In this document: one piece after another, positions 1 through 8,689 of the stretch
How the letters are laid out: the number at the start of each line of letters is the position of its first letter
How positions within the stretch are numbered: position 1 is the stretch's first letter
NCBI RefSeq assembly: GCF_020026455.1
Contig: NZ_JAHHQJ010000017.1
Coordinates: 10,704 to 74,703, forward strand
Direction: 5' to 3'
DNA: 64,000 bases
From: Alistipes sp.
GTDB taxonomy: Bacteria > Bacteroidota > Bacteroidia > Bacteroidales > Rikenellaceae
Position numbers and translations under genes: made by a program
Notes under the pieces: generated by a model
What the model was told of the DNA's origin: nothing
The model's database searches: none
The model's input: only the letters and a program-made list of their open reading frames with translations

Positions 1-1
1 A

Positions 2-229
2 CGCGTCGTCATCGCGCCGCTCTACGACAACGGCTTCGACTTCACCGAGGGGCTGGCTGCAGTTCAGCTCGGCAACACGTGGCACTACATCGACACGGCG
101 GGGTGTACGCGGCTGAGCTGTCCGGGCTGCGAGGCGGTGAAGCCGTTCCGCGACGGAAAGGCACAGGTCGTGTGCAACGGCGAGCGGCAGGAGATCGCCC
201 ATCCGCTGGAAACGTTCCGACGGCCGTAA
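2..229 (+). CDS. WG-repeat protein, C-terminal end (partial)
   Basis: This is the last 75 codons of a gene that starts before the window; the frame opens at base 2 and stops with TAA at 227-229. The visible residues follow the WG-repeat pattern, in which a short 'F.eGlA.V..g..w.YID..G' unit recurs: one unit reads 'FTEGLAAVQLGNTWHYIDTAG' (residues 14-34 of the fragment) and a second, weaker one 'FRDGKAQVVCNGE' follows. WG repeats are beta-rich scaffolding units often joined to signalling domains. The gene two positions downstream (3039-3947) also ends in WG repeats, so the two probably belong to one locus. The N-terminal domain, and hence the function, cannot be seen. Confidence 0.7.
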   Translation, partial: RVVIAPLYDNGFDFTEGLAAVQLGNTWHYIDTAGCTRLSCPGCEAVKPFRDGKAQVVCNGERQEIAHPLETFRRP

Positions 230-399
230 GTCGGGGCGGCAGAGCGGGGCCGGACCGGCGCTTTCGGCCAAAATCCGCTTCGCGGCAGCCGGTCGCCGCA
301 GGCATGTCGCCGCATCCCGTGCAAAGCCCCCCGGTGCGCCGCGGTCGGACGAAAAGAGGAGTTCGCGGAGCGGGTTCATGAAATTTAAATGCAATTTGT

Positions 400-407
400 T
401 ATATTTG
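400..407 (+). promoter_or_regulatory. Bacteroidetes -7 element before the DUF4954 gene
   Basis: TATATTTG matches the TAnnTTTG -7 element and lies 22 bp before the ATG at 430, inside a locally AT-rich stretch in a GC-rich region. No clear TTTG is seen about 20 bp upstream, so only half of the promoter is supported. Confidence 0.5.
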
Positions 408-429
408 CATCTAAATAACCCCACAATCA

Positions 430-2160
430 ATGGTTTCATTCAGAAAATTGACCGCCGCGGAGACCGCCGCCCTCGAAGCCCTCGGCAATTCGGCCGAGGA
501 CTGGTCGAAGGTGTTGGTTTCAAGCGACTTCAAGCCATCGCAGCTGATGCAGAGCCGCCTGGAAGGAGCCGTAGAGATCGGTGCCGGGGCCCGCATCGTC
601 CGTTCGCGCGTGGCCAACTACCGCATCGGGGAAGGTTCGTTCGTGGAAGGAGTCACGGCCCTCGAATGCCGCCACCGCTCGGCCTTCGGCAACGGCACGG
701 GTGTGGCCACGATGAACGAATGCGGCGGACGCACGGTGAAGATCAGCGAGCGGATGTCGGCACAGGTCGCCTACATCATGGCCGTTTACCGCCACCGTCC
801 GCAGACCATCGCCGCACTCGAAAAAATGATCGGCGACCAGGCCGAAGAGCGCTCGTCGGAGATCGGGCAGGTGGGGAGCAACTGCCGCATCGTCGGGGCG
901 CGCTTCATCCGCGAGGTCCGCATCGGCAACGGAGTCGTAATCGACGGCGCCTCGGTCCTCCAAAATGCAACGCTCTGCGACGGCGTGCACATCGGCGTGG
1001 ACGTCAAGGCCTACGACCTGATCGCCGCCGAAGGGTCGCTCATCGACAACGGAGCGACCGTCGAACGCTGCTTCGTCGGCGAAAGCTGCCGGCTGGACAA
1101 GGGATTCACGGCCGCAGAGTCGCTGTTCTTCGCCAACTCGCACTGCGAAAACGGCGAGGCCGCCTCGATATTCGCGGGGCCCTACACCGTCTCACACCAC
1201 AAATCGTCGCTGCTGATCGCCGGCATGTTCTCGTTCTTCAACGCCGGCAGCGGATCGAACCAGAGCAACCATCTCTTCAAGAGCGGAGCCGTGCATCAGT
1301 CGGTACATCTGCGCGGCTGCAAGTTCGCCAGCAGCGCCTACATCATGTCGCCCGCACTCGAAGGGGCCTTCACGATGGTCATGGGGCACCACTCCCACCA
1401 CCACGACACCTCGGCCTTCCCCTACTCCTATCTGATCGAGAAGGAGGGACGTTCGCACCTCATGCCGGGAGCCAACCTCACCAGTTTCGGCGCCGTGCGC
1501 GACATCGAGAAGTGGCCCGCCCGCGACCGACGCACCGTCAAGCGCGACGTGATCAGTTTCGAGGAGTACAACCCCTACGTCACGGGCGCCATGCTCCAGG
1601 CCGTGGACATCCTCCACACACTCCAGGAGCAGGACCCCGACGCCACGGTGTTCACCCACAACAAGACCCTGATCCGCTCGGCGGCCCTGCAACGGGGGAT
1701 CAAGTTCTACAACAAGGCCATCGTGGCGGCGTTGGGCGCAATGCTCTCCAAAGGGAGCCCGAATCCGCACCACAGCGGCGACGGGCAGTGGCTCGATGTG
1801 GGCGGGCAGTACATCACCCGCCGTGAGACCGAGGCGATCCTCGCGGCCGTGGACAGCGGCGAACTGACCACGACCGAGGCCGTGGACAACCGTTTCCGGA
1901 GCTTCGCCGTCCACTACGACGACTATGCCCACAGCTGGGCCAAACAGATTTACGCCGCCCTGCTCGGGCACACGCCTACCGCCGACGAAATAGCCGAGGC
2001 AGTCGCCGCGGGAAGCAACGCCCACGCCTCGATGCGCCGGACGACCGACGCCGACCGCGACCGCGACCAGTCGCTCAACATGGCCGTCAGCTACGGTCTC
2101 GACGCAACGAGCGAGGAGGAGCGACGCGAAGACTACTACGCGGTCCGCGGGCTGAAATAG
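430..2160 (+). CDS. DUF4954 family protein (left-handed beta-helix type)
   Basis: This 576-residue protein matches the DUF4954 family found in Bacteroidetes, whose function is unknown. Hexapeptide-like turns (for example 'IGNGVVIDGASVLQNATL', residues about 164-181) suggest a left-handed parallel beta-helix like those of sugar-nucleotide acyl- and nucleotidyltransferases. A His-rich motif 'GHHSHHHD' near residue 318 could bind metal or catalyse. There is no nucleotidyltransferase signature at the N-terminus, so an enzymatic role is only a guess. The ATG at 430 follows a Bacteroidetes -7 element. The vWA gene starts 18 bp after the stop, so the two are probably co-transcribed. Confidence 0.8.
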   Translation: MVSFRKLTAAETAALEALGNSAEDWSKVLVSSDFKPSQLMQSRLEGAVEIGAGARIVRSRVANYRIGEGSFVEGVTALECRHRSAFGNGTGVATMNECGGRTVKISERMSAQVAYIMAVYRHRPQTIAALEKMIGDQAEERSSEIGQVGSNCRIVGARFIREVRIGNGVVIDGASVLQNATLCDGVHIGVDVKAYDLIAAEGSLIDNGATVERCFVGESCRLDKGFTAAESLFFANSHCENGEAASIFAGPYTVSHHKSSLLIAGMFSFFNAGSGSNQSNHLFKSGAVHQSVHLRGCKFASSAYIMSPALEGAFTMVMGHHSHHHDTSAFPYSYLIEKEGRSHLMPGANLTSFGAVRDIEKWPARDRRTVKRDVISFEEYNPYVTGAMLQAVDILHTLQEQDPDATVFTHNKTLIRSAALQRGIKFYNKAIVAALGAMLSKGSPNPHHSGDGQWLDVGGQYITRRETEAILAAVDSGELTTTEAVDNRFRSFAVHYDDYAHSWAKQIYAALLGHTPTADEIAEAVAAGSNAHASMRRTTDADRDRDQSLNMAVSYGLDATSEEERREDYYAVRGLK

Positions 2161-2178
2161 AAGAACATACGACGCAAC

Positions 2179-3036
2179 ATGTATACGCAGAGCATTACAC
2201 GCACCCATCGCACCGCCTTCATCATCGCGATCGACGGCTCGGGGTCGATGGCCGAAAAAATCAGGTTCCGCGGCCGGCAGATGACCAAGGCCGAAGCCGT
2301 GGCCGCCATAACGAACGGCTTGCTGTTCGAACTGATCGAACGCGCCCGCCGCAGCGACGGCGTGAGGGACTACTACGACATCGCCGTGATCGGATACTCG
2401 GGCGACAACGAGGTATACTCCCTGCTGCCGGGAGGCAGGGAGCTGATCTCCGTGACGGAGCTGGCCGCCGGAGAGCCTCCGATAAAGACCGAAACCGTCG
2501 AATACCGGTTGCCCGACGGAAGCATCTCCCTGCGCGAAATCCCCTGCCCGACATGGGTCGAGCCCCTGGCTGCCGGACAGACCCCGATGAGCGAAGCCCT
2601 GCGCCGCGTGCGCGACATCGCAGCGGCATGGTGCGCCGACCCGGCACATAGCGAAAGTTTCCCGCCGATCGTCTTCAACATCACCGACGGAGAGGCCACC
2701 GACTGCGACGACGCCGAACTGAGCGCCGTGGCCGGACAACTCAAATCGATCTGCACGGCCGACGGCAACGTGCTGCTGGTGAACATCCACATCGCCGCGG
2801 GCGACTCGCCGTACACCGTATTCTTCCCCTCGGCCGAAGAGGCCTCGTATCCCAACCGCTATGCCGCGCTGCTCTACGAGTGCTCGAGCCCCATGCCCGA
2901 GGTCTTCGAACAGGCGATCCGTCAGGCCAAAGGCCCCGGCGCCCTGCCGCCGTTCCGCGGCATGAGCTTCAACGCCTCGGCCGAGGAACTGATCACGATG
3001 CTCAACATCGGATCCATCAGCGTAAAAACCGAATAG
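2179..3036 (+). CDS. vWA-domain protein (MIDAS type, TerY-like candidate)
   Basis: A 285-residue cytosolic protein with no signal peptide or membrane segment. The metal-ion-dependent adhesion site is intact: 'DGSGSM' (residues about 19-24) gives DxSxS, and 'NITDGEATD' (about 170-178) gives the last conserved aspartate region. Single-domain vWA proteins of this kind (TerY-like) act as binding modules in signalling triads with a kinase and a PP2C phosphatase. Here it sits two bases upstream of a protein with degenerate kinase motifs and WG repeats, which supports a joint role. The natural ligand cannot be inferred. It is transcribed with the DUF4954 gene upstream. Confidence 0.8.
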   Translation: MYTQSITRTHRTAFIIAIDGSGSMAEKIRFRGRQMTKAEAVAAITNGLLFELIERARRSDGVRDYYDIAVIGYSGDNEVYSLLPGGRELISVTELAAGEPPIKTETVEYRLPDGSISLREIPCPTWVEPLAAGQTPMSEALRRVRDIAAAWCADPAHSESFPPIVFNITDGEATDCDDAELSAVAGQLKSICTADGNVLLVNIHIAAGDSPYTVFFPSAEEASYPNRYAALLYECSSPMPEVFEQAIRQAKGPGALPPFRGMSFNASAEELITMLNIGSISVKTE

Positions 3037-3038
3037 AG

Positions 3039-3947
3039 ATGACACCGACGCTGCAACTCTTCACCCGGGCGCTGCTAACACCCGACCTCTCGTTCGGAAC
3101 CCTCGCCGAGGCCCGGGCGGCAACCGGGGCCGACCGCCTGCCGCGGCTCATGCGCACGACGCGGTTCGTCGAGGCCGAAATCGCGTGGAACGACCGCCAA
3201 TGGCTGCTCTCGATGCCGCTCTCGCCCGCCGCACTGGCCTCGGTGGAACGGACAGCCTCGCAACTCGGACGCCTCAACACCGACCGTCTCGCCGAGTACC
3301 GTATCCTGAGGGACGAACTGCGGTGTACGGACCCGGAAGGCCGTCAGCACCGGTTCGACCTGGTGCTTCAACTCCTCCCCGCGGGAAAACCGTTTGCCGA
3401 AGCACTCCACACGCAACCCGCCGAGCGGCTGCTCGCGGCACTCGACGACCTCGAAACGGCACTGCGGGAGCTGAACTTCTCGCACAACAACCTCCGGGCC
3501 GAGAACCTGCGCTGGTCAGGCGGAGGGTTCGTGCCGCTGCGCTACCACGACGCGCATTTCGGCCCTTCGGGAGACGGCGCGGCCTTCGAGGTCCTGCGCG
3601 AGCAGGTTCGCCGGACGGCCGACCCGATGTGTGTCGGCGACACGGAGGCCGTCTATGCCCCGCACCGCCGCCCGACGGGTCACCGCTGGACGAGCCACGT
3701 CTTCGAAGGGCTGGTCTGTGTCGAGGACGACGAGGGATTCGGATTCGTAGACACGGAGAACAACCCCGTAATCCGGGCGCAGTACATCTGGGCCGGGGAT
3801 TTCCGCGAAGGGCGCGCCGAGATCGAGCCCCCCACGGGGATGGGGCTGATCGACCGTCAGGGGCATTACGTCATCCCGCCCCAGTATGAGATCGTCGACT
3901 ATGTGCCGGCCGAAAGCATCGTCCGGGTGCGAAAAGACGGCCGTTGA
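3039..3947 (+). CDS. Degenerate protein-kinase-like / WG-repeat protein
   Basis: The start chosen is the ATG at 3039, two bases after the vWA stop, giving 302 residues. Residues about 140-175 resemble a kinase catalytic core: 'HNNLRAENL' (149-157) sits where HRDxKxxN is expected and 'DAHFG' (171-175) where DFG is expected, with normal spacing. The catalytic Asp of HRD is Asn, so this is probably a pseudokinase or a divergent kinase. Residues about 225-302 are WG repeats ('GFGFVDTENN', 'GLIDRQGHYVIPPQYE'). The frame stays open after the TGA at 3945-3947 and continues the repeat, as if a TGG had mutated (see findings). Without the stop the protein would gain 23 residues. Confidence 0.65.
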   Translation: MTPTLQLFTRALLTPDLSFGTLAEARAATGADRLPRLMRTTRFVEAEIAWNDRQWLLSMPLSPAALASVERTASQLGRLNTDRLAEYRILRDELRCTDPEGRQHRFDLVLQLLPAGKPFAEALHTQPAERLLAALDDLETALRELNFSHNNLRAENLRWSGGGFVPLRYHDAHFGPSGDGAAFEVLREQVRRTADPMCVGDTEAVYAPHRRPTGHRWTSHVFEGLVCVEDDEGFGFVDTENNPVIRAQYIWAGDFREGRAEIEPPTGMGLIDRQGHYVIPPQYEIVDYVPAESIVRVRKDGR

Positions 3948-4030
3948 GCGGAATTCGACTACCTGGGGCAACGTCTGACGGAATTCGAAGCCCCCGGAAC
4001 GAGTGAAACAAACCAATAACAACAGATACC

Positions 4031-4954
4031 ATGGAAGAACAAGTAAGAGTACTGATCATCGGCAGCGGCCCCGCAGGGTACACCGCCGCCATCTACGCCT
4101 CGCGCGCCAACCTCAAGCCGGTGCTTTACGAAGGACTCGAACCGGGAGGACAGCTGACGACGACAACCGACGTCGAGAATTTCCCGGGACACCCCGACAG
4201 CGTGAGCGGTCCCGACCTGATGGGGCTGATGCGTAAGCAGGCCGAGCGCTTCGGCGCCGACATCCGCACGGGCAACGTCACGCGCGCGGACCTCTCGTCG
4301 CGTCCGTTCCACATCGTGATCGACGGCGAGAAGGAGATCAAGGCCGAAACGCTGATCATAGCCACGGGAGCCACGGCCAAGTATCTCGGTCTGCCGTCCG
4401 AGACCAAATTCCGCGGACAGGGCGTCAGCGCCTGCGCCACATGCGACGGATTCTTCTACCGCCGCAAGGACGTGGCCGTGGTCGGCGGCGGCGACACGGC
4501 CTGCGAAGAGGCCACCTACCTCGCATCGCTCTGCCGCAAGGTCTACCTGATCGTGCGCAAGCCCTTCCTGCGTGCCTCGAAGGCGATGCAGGAGCGGGTG
4601 TTCAACACACCGAACATCGAGGTGCTGTTCGAGCACAACACCGCCGAGGTGCTGGGCGACGAGTCGGGCGTGACGGGGGCCCTGCTGCGCAAAAACGACG
4701 GCTCGGAAACGCAGATCGACATCGCGGGATTCTTCCTGGCGATCGGCCATCACCCCAACACGGAGCTTTTCGCCGACCAGCTGCAGCTCGACGCCGAAGG
4801 CTACATCAAGGTCGAGCCGGGAACGTCGAAGACCAACATCGAGGGCGTCTTCGCCGCCGGAGACGTGAAGGATCCCCACTACCGTCAGGCCATCACGGCG
4901 GCAGCGTCGGGATGCATCGCCGCACTGGACTGCGAGCGGTTCCTGCTGAAATAG
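4031..4954 (+). CDS. trxB: Thioredoxin-disulfide reductase
   Basis: FAD/NADPH flavoenzyme that reduces thioredoxin in the cytosol. The 307 residues match the family length. 'GSGPAGYTAAIYA' near the N-terminus is the FAD-binding motif, the redox pair lies in 'CATCDG' (Cys135 and Cys138, the same numbers as in E. coli), 'GGGDTACEEA' binds NADPH, and the C-terminal 'FAAGDV' is the second FAD motif. It starts 83 bp after the WG-repeat gene, so it may be read from the same transcript or its own promoter; no clear promoter was seen. Confidence 0.97.
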   Translation: MEEQVRVLIIGSGPAGYTAAIYASRANLKPVLYEGLEPGGQLTTTTDVENFPGHPDSVSGPDLMGLMRKQAERFGADIRTGNVTRADLSSRPFHIVIDGEKEIKAETLIIATGATAKYLGLPSETKFRGQGVSACATCDGFFYRRKDVAVVGGGDTACEEATYLASLCRKVYLIVRKPFLRASKAMQERVFNTPNIEVLFEHNTAEVLGDESGVTGALLRKNDGSETQIDIAGFFLAIGHHPNTELFADQLQLDAEGYIKVEPGTSKTNIEGVFAAGDVKDPHYRQAITAAASGCIAALDCERFLLK

Positions 4955-5227
4955 GACGACTGCGAGGCGATCCCCTTCGGCGCTTTGCCGGAGGGGATGC
5001 GGCCCCGCATCGCACGGAGCGGCCGGGAGGACGCGGGGAAGGCGAGGGAGAAGAGGATTTCGTCTCCGCCCACACCCCGATCACCGCGGCGGGCGCACAC
5101 GCAAAAAGCAACGCCGGCAGCAGAGCCCGAAGAGGCTGAAGAGGCCCCGGATTCCGGGGTATCCTGACGGCCGACCGGCTTCCGGCGAGAAGGACAACAC
5201 ATAACGAACAGACAAAAAACAGACAAA
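4955..5227. other. 273-bp gap, no gene seen
   Basis: GC-rich spacer between trxB and rnz. The first part (about 4960-5170) holds purine-rich low-complexity sequence with no convincing coding potential. The last 40 bp are A-rich and form the start context of rnz. No terminator or TAnnTTTG promoter was recognised. Confidence 0.5.
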
Positions 5228-6151
5228 TTGAGTTTCTCGGTTACCATATTGGGCTCTTCCTCCGCGAAGCCGACCATCGACCGCCACCCCTCGGCGCAAG
5301 CGGTCAACATCCACGAACAGTATTACCTCGTGGATGCCGGCGAGGGTGTGCAGCAGCAGCTGGTGCGTTACGGAATCAACCCGCTGAAAATCCGGGCCGT
5401 ATTCATCTCGCATCTCCACGGAGACCATGTCTTCGGGCTCTTTCCGCTCATCTCGACGCTGGCGCTATACGGCCGCAAGACCCCGCTGAAGGTCTTCGCC
5501 CCGGCACCCTTCGGCGAGATCCTGGACTGTCACCTCCGGTATTTCGACTCGGAGCTGCCCTACACCGTCTCGTGGTGCGAGGTGGACACCACCAAGCATG
5601 CCCTGCTGCTGGAGAACCGCACCCTCGAGGTGTGGAGCATCCCCCTGCGCCACCGTGTGCCGTGCGCCGGATTTCTGTTCCGCGAAAAGGAGCCGCCGCT
5701 GAACGTCGAAAAGTTCAAGATCGCCAAATACGGACTTTCCATCGCACAGATCACCGCCGCCAAGCGGGGCGAGGAGATATGGCTGGAGACGGGCGAGGTG
5801 ATCCCCAATGAGGAGCTGACCTACCGCCCCCATGCGCCGCGCTCGTATGCCTACCTTTCGGACACGAACTTCTCGGCCAAGGCCGCGGGGCTGTGCCGGG
5901 GCGTCGATCTGATGTATCACGAGGCGACCTATGCCGCCACCGAACAGCGGAGCGCCAAAGACCGCGGCCACTCGACCACGACGGACGCAGCGAAAGCCGC
6001 CCTGAAGGCGGGCGCCAAACGGCTCGTGATCGGGCACTACTCGTCGCGCTACAAGGACGAAATGCCGCTGGTCGAGGAGACGCGGGCGCTCTTTGCCGAA
6101 AGTTACCCGGCGATTGAAGGAACCACCTACACCATCGAAAAACAACGATGA
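5228..6151 (+). CDS. rnz: Ribonuclease Z
   Basis: Zinc-dependent metallo-beta-lactamase-fold endonuclease that trims tRNA 3' ends. The signature 'HLHGDH' is at residues 62-67; further metal ligands are in 'LRHRVPCAGF', 'LSDTNF' and the C-terminal 'IGHYSSRY'. The 307-residue length is normal for the short bacterial form. The start is a TTG at 5228: it gives the expected 'VTILGSSSAKPT' N-terminus and no ATG is available in frame upstream. It overlaps the next gene by 4 bp (ATGA), so the two are translationally coupled. Confidence 0.95.
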   Translation: MSFSVTILGSSSAKPTIDRHPSAQAVNIHEQYYLVDAGEGVQQQLVRYGINPLKIRAVFISHLHGDHVFGLFPLISTLALYGRKTPLKVFAPAPFGEILDCHLRYFDSELPYTVSWCEVDTTKHALLLENRTLEVWSIPLRHRVPCAGFLFREKEPPLNVEKFKIAKYGLSIAQITAAKRGEEIWLETGEVIPNEELTYRPHAPRSYAYLSDTNFSAKAAGLCRGVDLMYHEATYAATEQRSAKDRGHSTTTDAAKAALKAGAKRLVIGHYSSRYKDEMPLVEETRALFAESYPAIEGTTYTIEKQR

Positions 6152-6903
6152 CAAAAGCCGACATACAACTCGTCCGCGCACTGGCCGACAAACGCGGCCG
6201 CACGGAGCACGGACTTTTCGTCGCCGAAGGGGAGAAACTCATCAGCGAACTGCGCGCGTCGCACCTCTCCGTACGCAGGATATTCTCGCTGGAGGGGGTT
6301 TTCAGCGGTCCCGAGGTCGAGACCGTCACCCCGCGCGACATGGAGCGGCTCTCGCTGCTCAAGACCCCGAACAACTCGCTGGCGCTGGTCGAAATCCCGC
6401 ACTGCGCCCTGAAGCCGGAGCGGCTGCAGGGACGGCTGACGCTGGCCCTCGACGATGTGCAGAACCCCGGCAATCTGGGCACGATCATCCGGCTGGCCGA
6501 CTGGTTCGGAATCACGGACATCGTCTGCTCCGAGGGCTCGGCCGACTGTTTCAACCCCAAGGTCGTACAGGCCACGATGGGGGCGATCCTGCGCGTCCGG
6601 GTACACTACACCGATCTGCCGGCGCTGCTTGCGAAGGCCGCCGCGCAGGGACTTCCCGTCTGCGGGACCTTTCTCGAGGGGGAGAACATCTACCAAACCG
6701 AGCTGAAGCCGGCGGGCATCGTCGTGATGGGAAACGAAGGGCGCGGAATCACCGACGCCGTGGCCCGCACCGTCACGCAGAAGCTCTTCATCCCGCCCTG
6801 GCCGGCCGACCGCAGGGGGTCGGAATCGCTGAACGTCGCCATGGCCACGGGCATCGTCTGCGCCGAATTCCGCCGTCAAGCTGGCGCAAAAGCCGGGAAA
6901 TAA
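6148..6903 (+). CDS. TrmH/SpoU-family RNA 2'-O-methyltransferase
   Basis: SPOUT-class enzyme that methylates ribose 2'-OH groups of rRNA or tRNA with S-adenosylmethionine. The three SpoU motifs are present: 'DDVQNPGNLGTIIRLADW' (near residue 100), 'VMGNEGRGI' (near 193) and 'LNVAMATGIV' (near 230), which together form the knotted cofactor site. The N-terminal ~90 residues form the usual RNA-binding substrate domain. Its ATG overlaps the rnz stop, linking it to tRNA maturation, but the exact target nucleotide cannot be assigned from sequence. Confidence 0.93.
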   Translation: MTKADIQLVRALADKRGRTEHGLFVAEGEKLISELRASHLSVRRIFSLEGVFSGPEVETVTPRDMERLSLLKTPNNSLALVEIPHCALKPERLQGRLTLALDDVQNPGNLGTIIRLADWFGITDIVCSEGSADCFNPKVVQATMGAILRVRVHYTDLPALLAKAAAQGLPVCGTFLEGENIYQTELKPAGIVVMGNEGRGITDAVARTVTQKLFIPPWPADRRGSESLNVAMATGIVCAEFRRQAGAKAGK

Positions 6904-7450
6904 AGCCCTGCGGGAGCGCTTCGGAATCGCACGGCAGGGTTGCCCCAAGGCCGGGGCGCAGGGGGGATAAGGCATGCTGCCGCGGCGGAAGCGTGCGGGG
7001 GCAGACGGCATGCAAGGATGTGCGAAGGTGGGCGGCATCCGAAAGAGTAGGGCGGCGAAGGCTTGCGGCATGCAAGGATGTGCCGCGGCGGAAGCATGCG
7101 GAGGCAGACGGCATGCGGCATGCAAGGATATGCGAAGGTAGGCAGCATCCGAAAGAGTAGGGCGGCGAAGGCTTGCGGCATGCAAGGATGTGCCGCGGAG
7201 GCTTGCGGCAAGCGAGGATACAGCCGTGAAGGCGCCGGCGGGTGGCAAAAGACCCTGTCGGGAGAGAGCGGAGGCCGCGTCCCAATTCGCTCCGTCAGCC
7301 GGGAGCGGTCGCTGTCCGGCCGTCCGGAAGCCGGTGCTCCCCGCCCCAAAAACAGCGGCAATCCGCACGGACCGGCCCCTCAAGGATCGGGAAAAACAGC
7401 TCTTCCGTCGCAAAGCGGGGCAAAAATTCATTTTAATCAAATCCGAGGCA
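6904..7450. other. Intergenic region with tandem repeats, no gene seen
   Basis: About 550 bp after the methyltransferase gene. It holds the 103/110-bp tandem repeat at 6981-7193 and then GC-rich sequence. Open frames in it translate to repeat-derived Arg/Ala/Gly-rich peptides and have no recognisable family, so I call none of them genes. Confidence 0.6.
6981..7220. repeat. Tandem repeat, two copies of about 105 bp plus a remnant
   Basis: Copy 1 is 6981-7083 (103 bp) and copy 2 is 7084-7193 (110 bp). They are nearly identical apart from a 7-bp insertion and a few substitutions in copy 2. A third, degenerate start follows at 7194. Each copy contains 'CATCCGAAAGAGTAGGGCGG' and two 'GGCATGCAAGGAT' words, so a shorter unit was probably duplicated first. 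Confidence 0.9.
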
Positions 7451-7479
7451 TTGTGTATTCTGAATATTTTATAACTTTG
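7451..7479 (+). promoter_or_regulatory. Promoter of pdxA
   Basis: TTG at 7451-7453, an 18-bp spacer and TAACTTTG at 7472-7479 match the Bacteroidetes -33/-7 pattern. The expected start of transcription lies about 15 bp before the ATG at 7501. Confidence 0.7.
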
Positions 7480-7500
7480 TAAGTTGAAATAAAATTGATT

Positions 7501-8595
7501 ATGCCGGAAACCAAATTCAAAATAGGCATCACGCAGGGCGACACGAACGGCATCGGCTGGGAGATCATTCTCAAGGCGCTCGCCGACCCGCGGATGACGG
7601 AGTTGTTCACCCCCGTCGTCTACGGATCGCCCAAAGCCGCGGCCTATTACCGTGATACCATCGCAGAGATCGAAGCGTTCTCCTTCAACCCCGTGGCATC
7701 GGCCGCCGAGGCCCGCCGCGGAAAGACGAACCTCGTGGCTTGCGGGGAAAGCGCCGGAATCACTCCGGGAAAGCCGACTCCCGAAGCCGGACGTGCGGCC
7801 GTAGAGGCCCTGCACACGGCCATGCGCGACCTGAAGGCGGGCCATCTCGACGCTCTCGTGACCGCGCCCTTCGACAAGGAGACCGTGCAGGCGGAGGACT
7901 TCCGCTACACGGGCCACACCGAATACCTGGCCGCAGAGCTCGAAGGCGAAGCCATGATGATCCTGTGCAGCGAGGAGCTCCGCGTGGGGCTGGTCACCAA
8001 GCACATCCCCGTCTCGGAGATCGCCCGCAACATCACCAGGGAGCGGATCGTGCACGACCTCGACACACTGCGCCGCGCGCTCATCGAGGACTTCGGCATC
8101 GTCGAGCCGCGCATCGCCGTCATGGCCCTCAACCCCCACGCCGGAGACGGCGGACTGCTGGGGCACGAGGAGCAGGAGATCATCCGGCCGGCCATTGTCG
8201 AGGCGTTCTCGAAAGGCGTGCTGGCCTTCGGGCCGTTTGCCGCCGACGGGCTGTTCGCCGGGGGCGGATACGCCAAATACGACGGCATACTCGCCATGTA
8301 TCACGACCAGGGACTTGCGCCGTTCAAGACCCTGTCGCCCGACGGCGTGAACTTCACGGCGGGGCTCTCGGCCGTGAGGACCTCGCCCGACCACGGCACG
8401 GCCTTCGACATCGCCGGAAAGGACAAGGCCGATCCGCAGTCGATGCGCAACGCGATTTATGCGGCCATCGACATCGCGGAGCGTCGCCGCGCATGGGCCC
8501 AATGGACACGCAATCCGCTGCAACGCGCCGAACGGGACCGCGGCGGACGCGACGTATCGGTCAAGGACCTGCCCCAGACCGAAAAGGAGGATTAA
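7501..8595 (+). CDS. pdxA: 4-hydroxythreonine-4-phosphate dehydrogenase
   Basis: NAD-dependent enzyme of the DXP-dependent pyridoxal phosphate pathway. It oxidises and decarboxylates 4-phosphohydroxy-L-threonine. The protein (364 residues) opens with the family motif 'GITQGDTNGIGWEIILKAL'; metal-binding histidines are in 'YTGHTEYLA' and 'MYHDQGLAPFK', and 'PDHGTAFDIAGKDKADP' is the conserved C-terminal block. The ATG at 7501 is preferred to the TTG six bases upstream because it follows the promoter and gives the normal N-terminus. PdxJ is not nearby. Confidence 0.95.
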   Translation: MPETKFKIGITQGDTNGIGWEIILKALADPRMTELFTPVVYGSPKAAAYYRDTIAEIEAFSFNPVASAAEARRGKTNLVACGESAGITPGKPTPEAGRAAVEALHTAMRDLKAGHLDALVTAPFDKETVQAEDFRYTGHTEYLAAELEGEAMMILCSEELRVGLVTKHIPVSEIARNITRERIVHDLDTLRRALIEDFGIVEPRIAVMALNPHAGDGGLLGHEEQEIIRPAIVEAFSKGVLAFGPFAADGLFAGGGYAKYDGILAMYHDQGLAPFKTLSPDGVNFTAGLSAVRTSPDHGTAFDIAGKDKADPQSMRNAIYAAIDIAERRRAWAQWTRNPLQRAERDRGGRDVSVKDLPQTEKED

Positions 8596-8689
8596 AAAAC
8601 AAACCGGAACACCGGGCAAACCGGAGGCGTATTCCGTCTCGTAATTGTGGAAGCGCCGAAGGCCCCGAAAACTTAATTTATACAACAAA

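Noticed and set aside
378..1826. Long open frame overlapping the DUF4954 gene in another frame
   Set aside because: The translation is Arg/Pro/His-rich, the usual shadow of a high-GC gene, and the DUF4954 frame matches a known family.
7084..7193. Tandem repeats as a CRISPR array
   Set aside because: The units are adjacent without distinct spacers, differ in length, and no cas gene is present.
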